A stretch of DNA of 60,000 nt from Takakia lepidozioides (taxonomy: Eukaryota > Streptophyta > Takakiopsida > Takakiales > Takakiaceae), in the NCBI GenBank assembly GCA_030704615.1, contig CM060731.1, positions 56,588,756 through 56,648,755 on the forward strand, written 5' to 3'. The notes under the pieces were generated by a model. The model saw only the letters and a program-made list of their open reading frames with translations, had not been told where the DNA came from and made no database searches. The translations under genes were made by a program, and so were the position numbers. This document shows positions 56,000 through 60,000 of the stretch, piece by piece (position 1 is the first letter of the stretch; every line of letters begins with the position of its first letter).

Positions 56000-57485
56000 T
56001 TGAGTGTCAATAAGGAGGTGCCACTAGTTGCTGGGGACAGTGCCGGTTCAAGCACTAGCGATACTAGTGGGTACACGAGACAAGGTGTGCGGTTTAGGCC
56101 ATCTTCACCTCCTGTGTCTTCTACGAAAGGTTCTGATTCGGATTGTGAATCAGGAGGACTCATACCGGCGGTGCAAGTTGTTTCTTTGCCATTGTTGTGG
56201 GACATAATGGAGGAGATGTACGGAGCTACCAAGGGGCCACGAAGGTACTCTGGGGCGGTGGGCACCATCGAGTTGGATGATTTTATCCAAGAGTTTGATA
56301 GTTGGTGTGATTTGCAGCAAATGCGCAATCCACAACTATTTACACATTTCATGGCATGAAAAGGGCTGTTTCAACACCTTGAGGGGCCGCCTATGGATGA
56401 TTACCATGAGTTCAGGCGGGGGCATGAGGTTGAGATCGAGGAGTGGAGGATGTACAGGTCACCCAACTATGTCTCCATCACTAGGGGCACTAGAGCCACG
56501 AGGGCAGTGGCTACACGTGCCGCTGCACCGGCAGCTTCAGCAAGTAGCAGTGGGACTAGTGGGACTGGTGGTACAGTAGCTACGACGCCCACCCAAGCCA
56601 CTACCGCACCAGCACTAGTACCCGTGCCTGCCTTCAACCCTGTTGTGGAGTTCTTCGAAGAGTTGAGAGGGAACTAACAAGGGATGAGGACAGAGAAGTT
56701 GTGGAGCTTGCAAGAGTTCCAACGGAAGCCGACCGAGAGCTTGAGGGAGGCTTTCACTCGCATGAGGCGCTTGATAAACGTAACCCAAGGGATTACAGAA
56801 GCTCAGGCAGTCCAATTCTGGTATGGGATATTGGACAAGGAGCTGAGGAGAAGGGTGCGGGATGCAACTCTCCTACAAGCGGCCCAACCCACCTTAGCAA
56901 ATGTGTTTTTTGCTGGCAGAACGGATAGAGCTCAACACGAGTGGTCATGGTGGATTTGCTAAGGAGGCACCACGGGGTAGTGGTGCTCCTAGCCAACCAC
57001 TATCTCAACGTGCTCAAGGCAACAAGGGGGCTCAGGTGAAGCTTAGGGAAGGGCAGAGAGGACCTCAGATGCAGGGGTCTCTCCCTTCATTTGCTGGCCA
57101 ACAACGGGCAGATGTGGTGTGCTGGACATGTGGAGGACCCCATGTCAAGAAGGATTGCCCAGAGGGAGGCAAAGGGCCGGCACATGCACAGCCTGCACAG
57201 TTGCAGTGTGGGCATTGTGGAAAGCACGGGCATGGAGAGGCCCAGTGTTATGGTTTGCATCCTGAGTTGCGCCCAGGCCAGTTCCAAGGGAAAAATGGTA
57301 GCCGGGGCGAGGTGGAGCAGCCCAGAGAGGACAGGTGTGGCCAGCCACGAGGTGCAGGCTAAGGGCAAGCTCAACATGGCCAAGGACGCGGAGGTCAGGG
57401 TTGTGACCAAGGCATGGCCAACCGGCTTCAGCAGCTAGAGCAGAGGCTCGCTGCCATGGCTACAGCTCAGGTGTACCGGCTCTAA
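56000..57485 (+). pseudogene. Gag of the methyltransferase Gypsy, frameshifts and a stop
   Basis: The N-terminal frame (56000-56359, no clear ATG) has PRRYSGAVGTIELDDFIQEF. After a frame change near 56355 it continues PPMDDYHEFRRGHEVEIEEW and an Ala/Thr/Ser-rich linker, with TAA at 56675. The capsid-like part reads LWSLQEFQRKPTESLREAFT and AVQFWYGILDKELRRRV. After another shift near 56900 the nucleocapsid has two knuckles, CWTCGGPHVKKDCPEGGKG and CGHCGKHGHGEAQCYGLHPE, then RPGQFQGKNG. A last shift near 57360 leads to a Gln/Gly-rich end with LQQLEQRLAAMATAQ. Gag packages the element RNA into particles. Confidence 0.8.
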
Positions 57486-58011
57486 GGCCGGATGGTTCAC
57501 CTCCTGCTCCTGAGGGAGAAGATATGGGAGGCATGGGATTCATGTGTGGAGCAGCACTACCACTAGTGCAGGTGGATCTGCTGCAGCCGTGACTCGAGGA
57601 GCAGCACGATTTCCTGAGCCACGAGGTGCAGAGGTGGAGTTGGATCCACAGCGTGGGGAGGCAAGCCGTCAGGCTAGGCTTCCTCAGTCATTCACATTGG
57701 CGGAGACAGTGTCGACGCCATCCATGGCCCTAGTTCTCGCCCGACTGTTACCGAGGCGGAGGTTACTATGCCATTGGGAGAGCTACACGGGTAGCACCAC
57801 TACTAGTGTTGCCAAGGCTACGACAGCTAGTGTGCTACTAGGAACGGCCACATCTGTGTGCCAGTCCCATTGTCTCGGCTATCATGATTGCAACGCCGGG
57901 GGTACGACCAGCTGAGGTGTTCAGCTGGCAGCTATATTCTGTGAGAGTGGGGGGATGTTACTCCCTTCTGCGGAGATAGTGGGAGGTTAGTGTCCAGAGG
58001 GATCCTCGGAT
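57486..58011 (+). other. Gag-protease linker, no intact frame
   Basis: Pro/Thr/Gly-rich translations in more than one frame, with several stops; no domain is visible. It is probably a decayed linker of the polyprotein. Confidence 0.4.
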
Positions 58012-58562
58012 TTGAGGGTCAAGACTGCCACGGCGGCGCCATGGCAAGCTGCAGCTGCCAGGTTGATGGAGCTGCCAGCTAGAGGCCAGCCATTGAGCGC
58101 CATGGTGACACCTGGAGTTGTTATGTTAGACAACCAGGATGACATTTTCTGTTTGAGTGGACTGGCAGGCAAGAGGTACCGGCCACTGCGGGTCTTGTTG
58201 GACTCGGGAGCTCAGCCATTGATGCTGGGCGAGCTGCTATTGCAGGCTTGGGCCTCACGGAGGCGGATATGGAGCCTTGTCATTTCCAGATACAGACGTC
58301 TCTGGGAGGATCGGAGCAGGCTCGGGGCATGACACGGCGTGAGTTGGCTATCAGACTACGGCCGGATCACCCTACAGATGGCTCAGTGATGCGAGCCAAA
58401 GCCATTGTGACAGACACGGTCTCATACGATGTCCTGGTTGGTAGGGCTGTGTTGTACCCCATGGGCTTCACCCTGGATTTTTGGGAGGAGTCAGCTTCAT
58501 ATAGGCCTGCATCGCAGTCAGGGGAGGGCCGGCGTGTGCAGCTCCCTGTGACGTTCATATGA
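58012..58562 (+). pseudogene. Retropepsin-like aspartic protease, one frameshift
   Basis: YRPLRVLLDSGAQPLMLGEL carries the DSGA active-site motif (58177-58239). A one-base frame change near 58245-58260 leads to LTEADMEPCHFQIQTSLGGS, then SYDVLVGRAVLYPMGFTLDF, the C-terminal side of a retropepsin fold. The frame ends at TGA 58560-58562 and continues open directly into the methyltransferase. It would process the polyprotein. Confidence 0.78.
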
Positions 58563-59942
58563 GGAGTTGCGGTTGCCCAGCGAGGCAAGATACCGACACT
58601 AGCAGCATTCACAGCGGCAGTAAGTTGGCCTAGAGAGCTGCTTGAGGGCAACGTTCATTCAGAGGATGTGCCACCTCCGGGAGAGCAGGATGACATGTAT
58701 GGTATGGCGGAGTTGCCTACCATGGTTGCTCAGACTCCATTGTGGGGCACGAGCAAGGATTTGCAACGGGATGCTGATCGACGGGTGCAACAAGCCTGGG
58801 TAGAGGCTTTTGTACCGTCAGGAGAGGAGGAGAGTGCGGGGATTGCACCAGGACCACCTCAGTTGTCTCTATTGGACACCACACCTATTGTGTGGCAGTA
58901 TCCGAATGAAGACATTTGTCTTCTAGACTTGTTTGGCGGGATCAGCACCGGATTGGCTGCAGTGTTACAGGCAGGTGTACGAGTTTGACGTAACCTATAT
59001 GTGGAGAGGGATGAGACTGCACGACGCGTTTCACTTTGCCATGTTGCTCAGTTGGTGCAGCGGTACCCTAAGTTGTTGTCGGTGTCTGCAATTCGTGGAT
59101 ATCAGCAGGCCTTGCCAACAGACATTTCGTTTCTGGGGGCGCAGGATTTGGAGCGGGTTGGCTCCATTGATCTGGTAGTGGCAGGTTGGCCCTGCCAAGG
59201 GCATTCATCAGCCGGGCATGACAATGGATTGCGGGACTCGAGGTCGGGTCTGTTTTGGGAGATGGTGCGGGTTTTGCGCCACTTGCAGCTTCATCAAGCT
59301 GTATCTCCAGCATACATCTTGGAGAATGTGCCACTGATGGGCGATTCTTTGGCCAGGGTGATGGCCAGTGTGCATCAAGTCCGGTCGTGGCTTGGGTTAG
59401 CAGTGTTGCTAGATGCAGCTACAGTGGGGTCACATCGTCCACGGCTATGGTGGACTAACTTGATGCCACCCGCACTGCTCAAGCGTGCATTTGATGGGGT
59501 GCAGCAGCCAGCACATCTCACAGTGGATAGCATTCTGGACACAGGGAGGCAGTCTCAGCGTGTGAGACACGATGACCGTTCGCCTTTGGCAGTGGTCAAC
59601 AAGGTGGGTCAACCACGAGCAGCATTACCAACACTGCTCAGCTTCCCAGGATTGCATGTTTTCCGGGATAATGGACCTAGCCTCCTGTGGGATGCTCAGT
59701 TGCAGCAATTAGTGGAGCCTAATGCTGACGAGCGTGAGCGGGCAATGGGTTTACCACTGGTACCAGTGTCGTCTCTTTCTGAGGCATCACGTCGTCAAGT
59801 GTTGGGGGCAATGGATCTCAATTGCTTGACCTGGATTATCAGCTTGGCTATGGCTGAGCAACGCAGAGTGCGGAGTACACTTCCCTCGATGGTCTCTCTG
59901 CCTACCGAGACGGTACAGGCAGTGAGTGGGGCGAGCATGTGA
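58563..59942 (+). CDS. C5 cytosine DNA methyltransferase, DNMT3-like, in a retrotransposon
   Basis: It would transfer a methyl group from SAM to C5 of cytosine in DNA. Motif I is ICLLDLFGGISTGLAAVLQA (58914-58973) and motif II RNLYVERDE. Motif IV is DLVVAGWPCQGHSSAG with the catalytic Cys in PCQ, and motif VI is YILENVP. The motif VIII region VLLDAATVGSHRPRLWWTNL resembles DNMT3 DAxxVSAAHRARYFWGNL. The C-terminal motifs IX-X region is ERERAMGLPLVP followed by SRRQVLGAMDLNCLTWII. All expected catalytic motifs are present in order, giving a nearly full catalytic domain of about 340 residues and no chromatin-reader domain. A TGA at 58986-58988 splits motifs I and II, and another at 58560 parts it from the protease. 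A CGA arginine codon could have given either by one C-to-T change. Confidence 0.9.
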
Positions 59943-60000
59943 GGACCACGGGGTGCAGGCATCCATGGCACACGTGGGAGATGCTCGAGGTTCAGAGGGA

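Larger units (their letters stand above)
56000..60000 (+). mobile_element. Gypsy-type retrotransposon carrying a C5 cytosine methyltransferase (5' part)
   Basis: The order is gag with zinc knuckles (56000-57485), aspartic protease (about 58080-58562) and a C5 methyltransferase (58563-59942), all on the plus strand. Protease and methyltransferase share one frame, parted by a single TGA. RT, RNase H and integrase would follow beyond 60000, so the Gypsy assignment rests on the gag/protease style. The 5' border lies at or before 54.6 kb. A gag fragment of the same family is at 41072-41428. Confidence 0.75.

Noticed and set aside
1-60000. tRNA, rRNA or snRNA genes
   Set aside because: I saw no convincing tRNA A/B-box pair with a cloverleaf, and no rRNA or snRNA signature. 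The GGTTCG-like word near 55945 is isolated.

Overview
The window looks like nuclear DNA of a land-plant-lineage (streptophyte) organism. It holds an EMS1-type receptor kinase, an intron-rich organellar ribosome recycling factor, a UBC7/UBE2G-type ubiquitin-conjugating enzyme, and plant-style Copia, Athila/Tat-like Gypsy, MULE and hAT elements. The huge repeat load, long introns and a retrotransposon carrying a cytosine methyltransferase suggest a charophyte alga such as Chara. That placement is an inference from gene style; I could not run a search.

Region 1 (1-11.2 kb) is host DNA. It contains the 3' part of a receptor kinase (+), a ribosome recycling factor gene (-) built from small exons, and the 3' part of a UBC7-like E2 gene (-). 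The exons of the last two are too short to stand out as ORFs; I assembled them by hand from splice sites and phase. One recycling-factor exon lies on the wrong strand, between two 12-bp inverted repeats, so the gene appears broken by a 0.36-kb inversion.

Region 2 (11.2-40.2 kb) is nested transposons. A Copia element with a 5' LTR is cut off inside its reverse transcriptase/RNase H region. It is followed by a fragment of a MULE accessory gene with a hairpin array. Next comes a minus-strand Gypsy element with ORF1, gag, protease, pol and an extra 3' ORF. An 11.2-kb MULE (27949-39188) sits inside Gypsy ORF1, flanked by a 10-bp target duplication, and the ORF1 frame is continuous across it. The MULE carries a SWIM-type transposase (-) and a divergent multi-exon gene (+). 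The C-terminal part of that gene has the permuted layout of an N4/N6 (beta-class) DNA methyltransferase, and its first intron is an array of perfect hairpins.

Region 3 (40.2-52.5 kb) holds low-complexity and foldback repeats, a gag fragment, a RING-finger ORF pair with in-frame stops, a 2-kb array of more than 30 GC-rich hairpins (core GCGACCGCC) with five interspersed leader copies, and a decayed hAT transposase gene.

Region 4 (52.5-60 kb) is the 5' part of a plus-strand Gypsy-type element. Tandem repeats and a GGCTGTGA minisatellite are followed by gag with zinc knuckles, an aspartic protease and, in the same reading frame as the protease, a DNMT3-like C5 cytosine methyltransferase. The polymerase would lie beyond the window.

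The main theme is that two unrelated transposons within 25 kb each carry a DNA-methyltransferase-type domain, one C5 type and one N4/N6 type. Hairpin arrays recur, and the single-base stops in the transposon ORFs are often explicable as C-to-T or G-to-A changes.
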